Shown here in pieces: positions 21,430 through 31,470 of a DNA stretch of 64,000 bases (positions are counted from its first letter, which is position 1; each line of letters starts with the position of its first letter). The stretch is from Acanthosepion pharaonis. Its lineage: Eukaryota; Mollusca; Cephalopoda; Sepiida; Sepiidae. The stretch is from NCBI GenBank assembly GCA_903632075.3, contig CAHIKZ030002026.1:62001-126000 (forward strand), written 5' to 3'. Made by a program: the position numbers and the translations under genes. The notes below the pieces were generated by a model that did not search any database, was not told where the DNA came from, and saw only the letters and a program-made list of their open reading frames with translations.

Positions 21430-22250
21430 AGAAATTAAATAAATAATTTTGAGAAGACTTATCAGCAACTGAAACAAGATAAGAATTGGCAAAAAGGTAG
21501 AAAAGAAAAAGAAAATTGCTGAGATTACAATTAATGAAGAAATTAGAAAATTAACTTGTTTTACTTCTTGACAGTTTTCTAAATGATATCTTGGAAGATT
21601 ATTTGCTAAGCAGTCTAGAAGTTTATACCAGAGGTACTATTTTTCTGTCCCATTCTCTAATCTGACCTATTAAGTGAGGTATCAAAATTCTAAAATGTCA
21701 GAATTTTAATCAGTCAAGATTCCTTATCGGAATTTATTATGATTAAAATTTGTCAGCTTGATATTCTCCAGTGAAAGGTCAGCAGTTCATTGATATAATT
21801 ACGAAGTAATGTAATGTCCTTTCACTGGTCATAACAGTTACCAAGGTCTCTTCAAAAAGTGAGTGAGTCAGTGCGCGCGTGTGTGTGAGAGAGAGGGAGA
21901 GGTGGGGGAGTTGTGTGCCGTTAATAGGTTCCTTTGTAATGTCAACTTTCAGATAAGAATTTTCAGTGAATTAAGATTCATTTTTAATGCTTAAAGGTAA
22001 GCAATACACTATGTTAGATTTTATTATGCAAGTCATTGTTTTCAGCAAAAGAAAAAATAAATTGAAGTGAACCAATGTTGAAAAAGTTTTCAGTATATAA
22101 TAATTCCGTTATGATAAATACGACAAGGAAATTTCAGATGATAATCTTTAACTTTGGAGGAAATATTTAGAATAGCTAATTAGGTGGTATGGAATTTTAT
22201 TAGGAAACTCGAGGTTTGTCCATCGTATTGAAAATAAATCTATATAAAAT
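21430..22250. other. no recognised gene
   Basis: AT-rich; a GT/GA-rich patch at 21872-21915. No exon or element recognised. Confidence 0.5.
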
Positions 22251-22254
22251 CTGT

Positions 22255-22366
22255 GGCTTTCACTTTCATTAACCCATTGCGTTTTAGTCGCCTTATCGCC
22301 TTACTTGGGGCGAATTGATTATATAAGTGAACATTGAAGTCAAATGGGTTAATGAAAGTGAAAGCC
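22255..22366. repeat. perfect 24-bp inverted repeat around a jockey 3' tail
   Basis: The arms 22255-22278 and 22343-22366 are exact reverse complements (core TTTCATTAACCCATT / AATGGGTTAATGAAA), with a 64-base spacer. The left arm merges with the jockey-like tail (CGCCTTATCGCCTTACTTGG, 22290-22310). A second partial tail lies at 22460-22505 (TCACTTTGCTTGGGGGTGAA). Confidence 0.85.
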
Positions 22367-22504
22367 AATCATAAAAAGGAAACAAGGGATAAATTTTGTT
22401 CCCTGTTTAGGATTGGGTTTCCGGTTCCTCTAATGGTTTTTCATCCTCTTTCACTTCCAGCAGGCCATTGCACATTAGTTGCATTATCACTTTGCTTGGG
22501 GGTG

Positions 22505-22517
22505 AATTAATACATAC

Positions 22518-22599
<82 letters not shown>

Positions 22600-22665
22600 A
22601 TGTGTTTGTCTGTGTCTGTGTCTGTGTCTGAGTGTGTGTGTACGTGTGTGTGTCCATTTCGCTTT
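22505..22665. repeat. CATA/AT/GT microsatellite
   Basis: CATA units, about 60 bases of AT, then TG and TGTC units. It sits immediately after a jockey-like 3' tail, as if grown from the element's terminus. Confidence 0.95.
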
Positions 22666-22975
22666 TTATTTGTGTTTATGTGCTTGTTATTCTGTATCGG
22701 TGATCATCTCAGTGAATTTGTTACTGTATCGTTGATCGATAAGAATGTATAATTAAAATATTCAGAGATAAAAAGAAACAAATTTGGCAATAATAAATTC
22801 TTTAAGAATTCATTGAACTTTCAAACTGAAATTAATTATTATTTGAAAACTGAAAAAAAATGGAAACTTTTCTTTGCCAAAACACGTTTTTTTCCTTCAT
22901 ATCTTTATTTTTAATATTGCATGCTGTTCTTTCTTTATTTTATTTTCTTTCTTTTTTCCTTCTTTCATTTCTTCA

Positions 22976-23051
22976 CTATCTATAATCATCTATTGGCTGG
23001 AAGATCCCCACCACTGCATGTACACTGCTGACCATGTAAAGAGACGCCATG
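22976..23051 (-). CDS. exon-like segment, minus strand
   Basis: The acceptor AAAAGGGTTTCTTTCTAG ends at 23052. One open frame reads MASLYMVSSVHAVVGIFQPI then DDYR and TAG (22978-22976). Read in the phase of the exon at 26679 it would instead give a Trp-rich tail ending at a stop at about 22988. The plus strand is also open here (LEDPHHCMYTADHVKRRHA). It could be an alternative last exon of the 26679 gene; weak. Confidence 0.3.
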
Positions 23052-23473
23052 CTAGAAAGAAACCCTTTTAGGAAAGAATTAAACACGAATAAACTGCCGT
23101 TTCTGTACTTTTCACAAATGATACTTTTTCTGATTACCGATGTGTAAAATTGTTTTGTGTTTATCATTTAAAAAACATTAACACTTTCTTTTAACTGGGT
23201 AGTGTTAATATTTAATGATTCTTTTGAAAAATCATTCGTTCGCAACAACGTTTTGGTCAGTGAACATTCCAATTATTTTCGGAAGTTTCTGGAATTTTGA
23301 AATCTTAAATTTTGTTTGGAAAGATACCATTATTTCATCCTGTTATAGATAACCCTGTTTTGCGATGATCGACACAGGTTGTTTTAGAAACTGAACTTTC
23401 AAGCACAAATTATATTCTGCTTTTGTCACGTTTTTGCTCTTCCGTCGAGATGTTGTATGCCAGAATAACCCGA

Positions 23474-23548
23474 ATGGGGCTTGATCTCATGATTTTAGGG
23501 AATTACAAACTAATGATTCAGAAACTAGCGTTTTAATCCTCAGATTAT
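23474..23548 (-). repeat. degenerate tRNA-like sequence (old SINE or tRNA pseudogene)
   Basis: The minus strand has a D-arm-like GAGGATTAAAACGC, an anticodon arm CTAGT-TTCTGAA-TCATTAG (CTG anticodon position, Gln-like) and a decayed B-box ATGAGATCAAGCCCC. Stem pairing is imperfect. A relic of a tRNA-derived element is likely; no flanking duplications seen. Confidence 0.35.
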
Positions 23549-23699
23549 GTATTATTAACTGTGTATGTACGTGTGTATTTTGATAGAAAATTATTTACAC
23601 CATGCGGTGACTAAATCGAAATAGACAATGTCATTTATTGTCTATTTTGACGCAACGACGTTAGATGAAAATTAATCTGTCAAGAAAAGTCAAAAAATA

Positions 23700-24038
23700 A
23701 AAAAATAAACTAAAACATTAAATTCAGATTCGTTTTCATCTTTCCGTCAATCATCGCTTTTTGGCTTTCCGACACTTTTTTCTTATTATTTTCATGTACA
23801 TTTTGTTTTTCAAGACCGTTTCTTTGTCTTATTTTTACTTTTCTTCTGTTTTCCATTCAATCATGTCATTTTTATTTTTCTCTATCAACTCATCTTTTTA
23901 ATCTTCTTTTCTTTTTTTACTGTCATTCATTATCAATTAAATTTTCCGAGTTTTGAAATTTTCTTTGCAATAAATTTTCATCAAGAATAAAATATTTCTT
24001 TTTTACTTTATCTTTTGATTTTATTTTATTTCAATTTT

Positions 24039-24110
<72 letters not shown>

Positions 24111-25300
24111 ATTCCGAACTTTTACACTTCATTCAAATCATTGTTTATCAATTGAAAATTCCATGCTAAATATTTATTTGATTGTCATCGGATTGTAAAA
24201 GAATTCACCAATTATTATCATTGAAAGATGTATATGATGCCTTTACATTTTCTCTGAAGAGGGAATTCGACATCATCTCCCAATTATGAATATTTCGATA
24301 CGAAGCACATCAAAACTGCAAAGTCGGTCATAAACAAATCGTCCACAATAGATTCAAATTTTACCGTTTTCTGTAGTGTTAATTGCTTATATTGTTCTCC
24401 AGCGCAACTTCTGCTTTTCCTCTTGCTCACCAAATAGAAAACCGTGGCTAATTAGAATTCCAAAGAGTTGATATATAAAAAAATAAGAAACATTTATATT
24501 GTAGGAAGCTGATTGACAGAAGAGAAAGTCATTTTTAAAACTGGAGAAAAGCGAGGAAAATGTATTTAAATAAATATTTAAGTCACCAATTGCTGCCCAT
24601 ACTGTTCAACCATTTGCTATTTTTACAATTCATTTTTTAAAATAAAAATCTAATGTATTTTTATTTAAAAAGTATTGTAATAGTCTAAATACATTCTTTA
24701 AAGCTTGAATTGGGTTTTAATTGCAAGAAAATAGCGCAGAAATTAGTCGTAATAAATAAAAATAAATTTGCGTACTGAAGACAGATTTTAGATTGTTTTT
24801 ATGCCCTCCGAAGTTTATTGGATAACGTCATTATTGCGTCCGCTTAAATTTGCGTGTCTTCAAAAGGTATTACGCTTCCATGAAATCAAATGAAGTAATT
24901 TTGACTGAATTAAAAAATATACCACAAAATTTTTCTTACAAAACAGCTTTTTATAAATAAATTTATTCACAATTGAATAAATACAGAATATTTATTGAAA
25001 TCACATAATTAACAGAGATTTGTCAGATTTTTTAAAAATTTTGTCTGTTTTCGCGTAAAAACCCATGCTAATTATTATGTCACGCTGAATTATATAATGT
25101 TAACAAACTTGAAAACACCAGTCCTATATAAGAGAGAAATTTTATATCAGAATTAATCTAATCTAAGAAATATTGCTTAATGCACAGAATATTTTTAGAA
25201 CAGTAGCTTAGAATAAGCATTTCAGCTTCAAATCAGAAATCGAAGTTGGTGTTAGCGTCATTTGGAAAGGTGCATATTTTTAACGTCACACACATTCTAA
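23700..25300. other. T-rich then AT-rich DNA, no gene recognised
   Basis: 23750-24040 is a T/C-rich plus-strand tract, followed by an AT microsatellite (24043-24107) and featureless DNA. Confidence 0.55.
24043..24107. repeat. AT microsatellite
   Basis: Uninterrupted AT dinucleotides, about 65 bases. Confidence 0.97.
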
Positions 25301-25307
25301 CACACAG

Positions 25308-25318
25308 AACCGGAAGTT
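25308..25318 (+). promoter_or_regulatory. ETS-type site upstream of a small ORF
   Basis: AACCGGAAGTT is a strong ETS/GABP consensus. A CRE-like half site AACGTCAC lies about 30 bases upstream. The ATG at 25329 follows within 15 bases, so if this is a promoter, initiation would have to be very close. Confidence 0.35.
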
Positions 25319-25328
25319 GCCGCTTTCG

Positions 25329-25370
25329 ATGGTGGGTTTAATTTCTGCTGTGGAGGAGTTGGCGGGATAT
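25329..25370 (+). CDS. candidate first coding exon, hypothetical small protein
   Basis: ATG GTG GGT ... reads MVGLISAVEELAGY up to a possible donor GTAATC at 25371. Without splicing the frame stops five codons later (19-codon ORF). It joins in phase 0 to the acceptor at 25541. The small hydrophobic start could be part of a signal or membrane segment. Supported only by the ETS site, phase and the acceptor. Confidence 0.27.
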
Positions 25371-25541
25371 GTAATCTGCATGAGATAAATCGTCTTCTGA
25401 AAATCTTTAGAAGATAAATTCTAGGGGTAGAGGTATGGGCGAGAAAATGCCGATGAATGAAAAGATTGTTAAGCACAGATGTAATTCTTTCTTATATCCT
25501 GAATGAAGCGATGTATGGAAAATAAAATAATTTTTGTGCAG

Positions 25542-25700
25542 GCTACCGGACACGATTTGTTTAAAATAGAGACACTAGTGGCATGTAAAATGTCACACAT
25601 AGAAAGAGGGAAGTTGGCTAGTCTTTTCGTCTGTGCCTGTATTTTTCTGACCACTACAAAATTGTTTTTCGATGAGCGGATTTCAAGGTTGTTGTGGTGA
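25542..25700 (+). CDS. candidate second exon, hypothetical small protein
   Basis: The acceptor TAATTTTTGTGCAG ends at 25541. It has 52 open codons starting ATGHDLFKIETLVACKMSHI, a hydrophobic patch ASLFVCACIFLTTT, and a stop at 25698. Joined to 25329-25370 it would make a 66-residue protein with one membrane-like segment. The opposite strand is also open over the same bases, so a repeat-derived chance frame is a real alternative. Confidence 0.27.
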   Translation, partial: ATGHDLFKIETLVACKMSHIERGKLASLFVCACIFLTTTKLFFDERISRLLW

Positions 25701-26051
25701 AAAAAAAAAAGAAAAAAAAAAATCCTTATTATCACTTTGGGCATTATCGCAAGCGCGTACGCACGCAGACTAACACGCGCACGCACAGGGTTATTTTATC
25801 TGCTTTCCCATCAATGCTAATATTTTCCACAATTGTCAAATATTACGACGAAAAGAGAGTAAAAATATTGTTTCTCTATTTTGTACTCCATTTTATTTCT
25901 TAAGAATTGTCGTTACATTTGTTTAAAACGAGTGTTTTCTCTCATAATTCTGAAGATTATTATTATTAATATTATTATTTATTGATCGTTATAATTACGG
26001 CTGCTAATGTAAAAAAGAATGAAAACTGCACTGTCGTCATAGTGGTGAGAC

Positions 26052-26234
26052 CTACCAATTATTATTATTAATTACAATAGCAACATTAGTATTGATATTA
26101 TTAGTAATATTAACAGAAGTAATAATAATGTTTTCTTCGTGGTTGTTTCTTTTCGCACAATCTTTTGGCATTACGTCTCCTCCTTCAGTTCCAGAACGCG
26201 CGTGCGTCAAGACGGTCGATGTTACAGCTGCCAT
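26052..26234 (-). CDS. possible first exon below the CRE/X-box cluster
   Basis: The minus-strand ATG at 26232 starts MAAVTSTVLTHARSGTEGGD and leads into an Asn/Ile-rich run encoded by ATT repeats. Possible donors are GTAATG after 20 codons, or GTAGGT near 26057. Neither phase fits the exon at 15482. Its position just below a CRE and X-box is the only reason to list it. Confidence 0.22.
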   Translation of the reverse strand: MAAVTSTVLTHARSGTEGGDVMPKDCAKRNNHEENIIITSVNITNNINTNVAIVINNNNW

Positions 26235-26267
26235 TCCTTGTCACTGTCGTTGCTAAGGGAAGATTGG

Positions 26268-26330
26268 TGACGTCACTAGCAGGTAGTCAAAATGGTTATG
26301 GTCTGATGTAGTAGCTCGTTGCTTGGCAAC
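26268..26330. promoter_or_regulatory. CRE plus palindromic RFX X-box
   Basis: A full palindromic CRE TGACGTCA lies at 26268-26275 and a perfect X-box palindrome GTTGCTTGGCAAC at 26318-26330. A related half site, GTTGCTAAGG, is at 26249. The neighbourhood (26190-26220) is rich in CpG for this window. RFX sites of this form govern ciliary and neuronal genes in animals. It lies within the intron between the two dispanin-like exons, so it may be an intronic promoter or enhancer. Confidence 0.5.
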
Positions 26331-26506
26331 GTAAAAGACTAAAGAAATGACAAATGCAACCCCGCATTACCAGCTACACATTTGAAGCTTTGTCTTATTT
26401 TTAAACTAACAGCCCTTTTCTTTCTTTCTTTCATTTTTGTCTCTAACTCTACGACTTATCTTTCTTCATATGATAATGCTATTACTTTCGTCTCCTCTTT
26501 TCATAG

Positions 26507-26507
26507 C

Positions 26508-26565
<58 letters not shown>

Positions 26566-26567
26566 CA
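26507..26567. repeat. CTAT tetranucleotide microsatellite
   Basis: About 15 perfect CTAT units. Confidence 0.97.
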
Positions 26568-26678
26568 TCCTATTCATATTTTATCATATCTCCTGTAAAA
26601 TCAATGGAATTGTTTCCATTAAAGATCAAAACAAACAGGGAAATTTGAATCGACACTAAATGCTATTTTAACTTTTAC

Positions 26679-26721
26679 CTAGTTTCAGATTTTCTTTGGC
26701 CTGTTGAGCCTCTGCACCAAT
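26679..26721 (-). CDS. penultimate known exon of CD225/dispanin-like gene
   Basis: The minus strand has acceptor GTTTTTATTTTATCCGCAG (to 26722), then a 43-base exon ATT GGT GCA ... encoding IGAEAQQAKENLKL plus one base, then donor GTAAAAG at 26678. The leftover G plus the TG at 15482 makes Val and continues straight into QSDSAFAKKRYQ, so the reading frame holds across the roughly 11.2-kb intron. The segment is a polar, probably helical loop, consistent with the cytosolic loop before the C-terminal helix of CD225 proteins. Upstream exons were not identified to the right, so this is a partial gene. Confidence 0.65.
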
Positions 26722-26852
26722 CTGCGGATAAAATAAAAACAGCCGTAAGCAATTTTTAGTAAAATTGAACTTTTCTGAGTTTTACTTAAATGCACTTTTG
26801 TACAAAAAATGTATTTGCGTGCATTAAACACACACACATATACATGTGTTTG

Positions 26853-26856
<4 letters not shown>

Positions 26857-26922
<66 letters not shown>

Positions 26923-26939
26923 TATGTGTGTGTGTGTGT
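26857..26939. repeat. AT then GT microsatellite
   Basis: Long AT tract ending in TGTGTG. Confidence 0.97.
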
Positions 26940-27007
26940 TACTTGATGGTGAGTTCGTCATTGAACAGTATTCCAGTTTTTTATATTTCCACTCATTGAT
27001 GAATTCA

Positions 27008-27600
27008 TTTTTTAGCATTTAGGAATTATCTTTTTCTATTTTGAATTTTCTTTCTTATTTACATTCTTTCAACTTCTTTCAGTCATTCAGTTTTCCCACT
27101 TCTTTCTAATTGCGCCGTCTTTGCTTACGTACGTTTATGTGTCTCTTTTTTTTATCTTTTTATTTTCTTTTTTCCCACTTTTTTTTTTATCTTTTTATTT
27201 TCTTTTTTCCGCTCGTCTTTTCGCGTTTGTGTCAAGGAGTTACAAAGTTGTTTTAAAGTTCTTCCTAATTTTCTTACTTTTTCTTTTATTTTCTTTGTCT
27301 TTGATTACAAAGACATAAAAAAATGTCGTCTTACACTCCCAGACTCACGGATGCACATTGCTCTCGGTATGGATAGACATGCTGCACGAAATTACTTCAC
27401 CAGCCCAACTGTTCTCTCGTTCGCTCACGCACTGTTCCTTTCTCTTTTTTTTTATTTCTCTGTATTCCTTTCTCTGACATTTTGTATCTCTCTTTCTATT
27501 CTTCGTTTTCTTTCGCTCTTTCAATTTCTTTTATACATTCATTCTCTCTCTTTTTCTACCTCGATTTATTACGCTTTTTCTTCCTGATTCGTTGATTGTA
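27008..27600. other. pyrimidine-rich plus-strand tract
   Basis: T/C-rich with frequent TTTTCTTTT and TCTCTTTC runs; open frames are Phe/Ser/Leu low-complexity. It contains a near-tandem copy of TTTTTTTATCTTTTTATTTTC (27148 and 27182). No gene inferred. Confidence 0.6.
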
Positions 27601-28840
27601 TTTTTACATTTGCTACTGTTTTTTGTTTATTTTTTCGGATATATATGTCCTTATAAAAGACAAAAATGACATTTTTGTTCATAATAAATTACTGCTGATG
27701 ATGTTTATGTAATAAACATCGAAATATTTGCATAATTATCTACAACTGATGCTGATATATTGATTACGTATTATATATTGATTGAAATATTGATTATGTA
27801 AGAGAATGTTTTCTGATTACCTTTATCCTTTATATATGTTTATGTAGATATGCATGAATAGATATAAGAACACATCATCGCATTCCTTTTGTGAGGACCT
27901 GAGAAAGCATAATCCTACAAACATTTGCATAGCGTAAATGCAATTTCATACAGGAAAACACAAATGCAACCTACTTCCTAATATGGAAACAGATAGACAA
28001 TGAGTGCGAATTTATGATTTTCTGAAAATTGTACTTTGAAAAAAGAAAAGAAGAAAATCCTGTACAAGTCAGCAACATATAAAAAGGAATAAAAATCATA
28101 ATCATCGTAGAATTATTCAATTTCACTACGACGTTTCTATTAAAGACGAACTTGTCATAAACGGAAGCGTGACGTAAAGAAACAAAACTGTACAATGTAT
28201 ATGTAAGTGTGAAAGCGATAGAGCGAGATAGAAAGAGAGGAGAGAGAGAGAGTATATGTATGATGGATGATAAGTAAGTATATGTAAGTGGATGATATAT
28301 GTGTCTATGTATTGAAAATTATTTTTTTAATAATTAGGAACTGTTTTTTAAACTTCACTTTACAATATAAATCTTGCGCTTTAAAGATCACATGCTCAAT
28401 TTATTTGATTTGTACTATGCTTTGATTTAATTGTAGATATAAAAAAAAAATGTTGCACACAGGCACCCATTTGAATTCAATTATATATACATATGTTTAA
28501 GTATTTATGTGTATTTATAGCTTGTCACGTCAGACAACGACCCACGTCAGTGTTGTTTTGTTATGTAAAGTCCAAAAAGAAGTCTATTTTATAATTTGTT
28601 TGATTGTAAAAATTCTTGATACTTTTTATAATAAATTTATATTTTGTATTTTATTTCTTATACTTCTGCTTCAATGTAATTTTTATATTTAAATTGTATT
28701 TATGAAGAAATTTCCCGGAATTAACTTCAGAATAATGAAAGGCGTACAAAATAATCAAAAAAGAAAAAGTGATAAAGAAAAAATAATTCCGCTATGAGCT
28801 TTATCCCAATATATTAATGTATTTACACTTATAGTATTAT
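27600..28840. other. no recognised gene
   Basis: AT-rich. A GA repeat lies at 28228-28252 and two CACGTCAG bZIP-like sites at 28526-28533 and 28543-28550. Confidence 0.5.
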
Positions 28841-29005
28841 GCGAAAATGGAATTTTCACTTAATATCAAACCAGACCATCAAGCGAAGTCATGTGAAGAG
28901 TTGACCTGAGGTGAACGCCCAGCCACCGAATGTAAAATTACGTGATCTCACACCTGATTCTTGTTTCGCAAGCGTGGGCGAGGAAAGATTTGTAACGCCC
29001 GGTGT

Positions 29006-29013
29006 TATATAAA
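29006..29013 (+). promoter_or_regulatory. TATA box of candidate gene
   Basis: TATATAAA set in a GC-richer stretch (28900-29040) that also has a T-box-like TCACACCT at 28950. An ATG lies 35 bases downstream, so the 5' UTR would be short. Confidence 0.4.
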
Positions 29014-29047
29014 CCACCACAGAGATGAGAAGGACAGTTTCTCAAAT

Positions 29048-29133
29048 ATGGCAGACGAGAATTTAAAGTTTCCGTTTCGGAAGCGGCACAGAGCCGCGTT
29101 TTCATACATGAGAGTAATTGACCAAGTATTGGA
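29048..29133 (+). CDS. candidate first coding exon, unrecognised gene
   Basis: ATG in the context CAAATATGG opens 28 codons: MADENLKFPFRKRHRAAFSY then MRVIDQVL and two bases, ending at a textbook donor, GTGAGTAAA. The codons are GC-richer than the flanks and the sequence is basic and non-repetitive. A possible second exon (29201-29234, after GTGTGCGTAG) joins in phase to give E-KDRCTQKPLNL, and a splice-bounded segment lies at 32151. I cannot name the protein. TATA box, ATG and donor in the right order are seen; that this is an expressed gene is inference. Confidence 0.45.
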
Positions 29134-29540
29134 GTGAGTAAAATTTAATGTTAAACATAAAAGATTTAAACTTCATGTTAGTTATTCTCGGTGTGCGTAG
29201 GAAGGATCGGTGCACGCAGAAGCCTCTGAACTTGGTACAGATTTTGTATGATATACAAAAATGGGACTATTTTGAAATAGCTTTTCAATTAGTATAAAAA
29301 ATTAATACATGTATAATCCTGAATGTCTGATATACCCATACTTTAAAATATATATGGAAAAATCTGTTTCAACTATTTATTAAAATGTAATAACATTTTC
29401 GAACTGAATTTATTTATTAAAGAATTTCCTTGTACAAATTAAATGGATGAAATATTTTTGTTTTAGGGAATTTAATTAAGGAGGAACTCCGCTGAAATCG
29501 AAATTATGTCTAAATCAGAAAATAGTTTGTGCGAATATTA

Positions 29541-29553
29541 ACACACACACACA

Positions 29554-29597
<44 letters not shown>
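29541..29597. repeat. CA microsatellite
   Basis: ACAC dinucleotides with one interruption. Confidence 0.97.
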
Positions 29598-29599
<2 letters not shown>

Positions 29600-29640
29600 T
29601 AAAATATCAGTCAGAAAAAAAAAGATATATAGGTATATCC

Positions 29641-29970
29641 GCTGGTGATTGGAAGCAGCGTCTATACAACCATAGACGCTCTTTCAAATATCGATACCTC
29701 AAAAATCAAACTTCCTTATCCAAACACTACTGGGTTCTGGTGGATAAGGGACTAACCCCGCATTTCGAATGGAGATTCTTATCAAGAGCTAGAACCCTTA
29801 ATATCTTCCGCGATTGGTGTGATCTATGCATTGAGGAAAAAAATATTATTAAAAATAAAAATCAAGATGAGTTGCTAAATTTTCGTAGTGAGATCATTTT
29901 CAAATGTAGACATAAAAAAAAAAACGATTTAAAACATAAACACGGTTTTAAAACGTGTTGTTACCTATAA
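29641..29970 (+). pseudogene. GIY-YIG nuclease C-terminal part of a retroelement
   Basis: The frame reads AGDWKQRLYNHRRSFKYRYL, then TSLSKHYWVLVDKGL, CDLCIEEKNIIKNKNQDELLN, FRSEIIFKCRHKKK. The Arg/Tyr/His helix after the YIG strand, the Glu-containing SKH(Y/I)W helix, the CxxC and the final RSE...CRH motif define the nuclease tail of Penelope-like/GIY-YIG retroelements. The first YIG strand is cut off by the CA repeat. The minus-strand copy at 42.7 kb is a relative. A hammerhead-like motif lies 1.46 kb downstream. Confidence 0.75.
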
Positions 29971-30397
29971 CAGTTCCATCTTGGATCACTAACATCGGAC
30001 ATGACATTTAAATGGAATGACTCTTATGATTATCTATATATATCATTATGTATGTTTATGTGATGCTCTATATATTTTTTGGTCATTTAATTTGGGTTAG
30101 CAAACTTCATTCATGTGTTGATATATGTGTATGTGAGTATGTAGGTAAAAGTTTTCCTAAATAACTGATATACAAAATCTGATAGTTTTCTGATATTTTT
30201 ATATGCTTAGGTATGAGTGTAAACTTAAGAGATAGATACGCGTTAATAACTCCGTGGGTTTTTAATATTGCTAACGTTTTCTTCCTCAGTGTCCTTTAAG
30301 TACAAATTAATTTAATTCTACCCATCTATTTTATATGTTAAATGTATATATCGATGGATGTTTTTTTTTTAATTTTTAGAAATTTTTTATCTTTTTT

Positions 30398-30401
<4 letters not shown>

Positions 30402-30484
<83 letters not shown>

Positions 30485-30698
30485 ATTTATATATATATAT
30501 ATATACATAGGTGAATATATATATATGTATATATATATAGTGAGATGGATAGACAGATACGTTGTATATTTGTTTAGATGAGTGTGTGTGTATGTAAATG
30601 TATGGAGGTGTGTAAGGTTTTATGTATATATGTTTATGTGCACGTATGTGTATGTCCGTATGTATATATGTGTATGTATATATATATATATATATATA

Positions 30699-30769
<71 letters not shown>

Positions 30770-30786
30770 CGTGTGTGTGTGTGTAC
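30402..30786. repeat. compound AT/GT microsatellite cluster
   Basis: Three AT tracts (30402-30461, 30489-30540, 30677-30752) separated by GT and TATG units. All open frames of 69-156 codons here are Tyr-Ile, Val-Cys or Thr-His translations of the repeat. Confidence 0.97.
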
Positions 30787-31009
30787 TCGCGTATATCTAT
30801 GTATACGCGTGTAAATATAAATATGTTGTTGTGTATGTGTGTACAAACGTATGAGTTTTGGGGCATAGAAATAGTAGGTCCTTGCTAAATTATTCGTTAA
30901 TTTTTATGTTTATATTAAATTTGTAACCTGTGGTTGATATTACTCTTGTCAAATTTTCTTCATTGCACAGCGGTCCTTTTATAAATGCCCTTCGGTTTTA
31001 GTTGCACCC

Positions 31010-31420
31010 CCCCCCATCTTCCCTCTTTTTTCTTTTCTTTTCTCTCTCTCATCTTCTGAATTTTAAGTTTAGATTATATCGTCTTTTATTGTGCGTAGTG
31101 TCACCACAAATGTTTACACCCGTTTCCGGTGTTTGTTTTTAATTTAATTTACGTCAGCGATTCAGTAATGAATTATGCATCGGAAAATAATTCCTATTTA
31201 TCTGTGTCTCACTCATTTAAACCGTCATTTAACTCCTCTCTTTAAAACTTCTCTGTTAAATTTTAATCCCCACCTTAACTTTTAGGTCTTCCTGTTCTTC
31301 TTTCGTCTGTTACCCCTCTCTAGAGCTTTCATTTACTTCTCAGCGTCCCCCACTCTCATACATACAATCTAACTAAATTTATTTTTTTAATTTTAGTTAT
31401 TTTTTCCGATTTCTTTTTGA
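31010..31420. other. T/C-rich DNA
   Basis: Starts with a 9-10 base C run at about 31008 and T-rich sequence; no exon recognised. Likely 3' flank of the retroelement ending near 31470. Confidence 0.4.
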
Positions 31421-31430
31421 ATTTGTAGGC

Positions 31431-31470
31431 CTGATGAATTGGATCGTAATTACGGCTCCAATGTAATAAA
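31431..31470 (+). ncRNA. degenerate hammerhead-like motif
   Basis: CTGATGA followed by a 6-bp stem ATTGGA/TCCAAT with a 13-base loop, and then GTAA in place of GAAA. Same general layout as the cores at 21236 and 41522 but with another stem II. Probably the 3' end of the GIY-YIG element starting at 29641. Confidence 0.3.

Noticed and set aside
22991..23071. Plus-strand HHCMYTADHVKRRHA as a phosphodiesterase metal-binding motif
   Set aside because: Superficial resemblance to HNxxHAADVxxxxH only; no upstream acceptor next to it and the minus strand has the better splice site.
30342..30866. Five overlapping frames of 69-156 codons
   Set aside because: All are AT/GT microsatellite translations.
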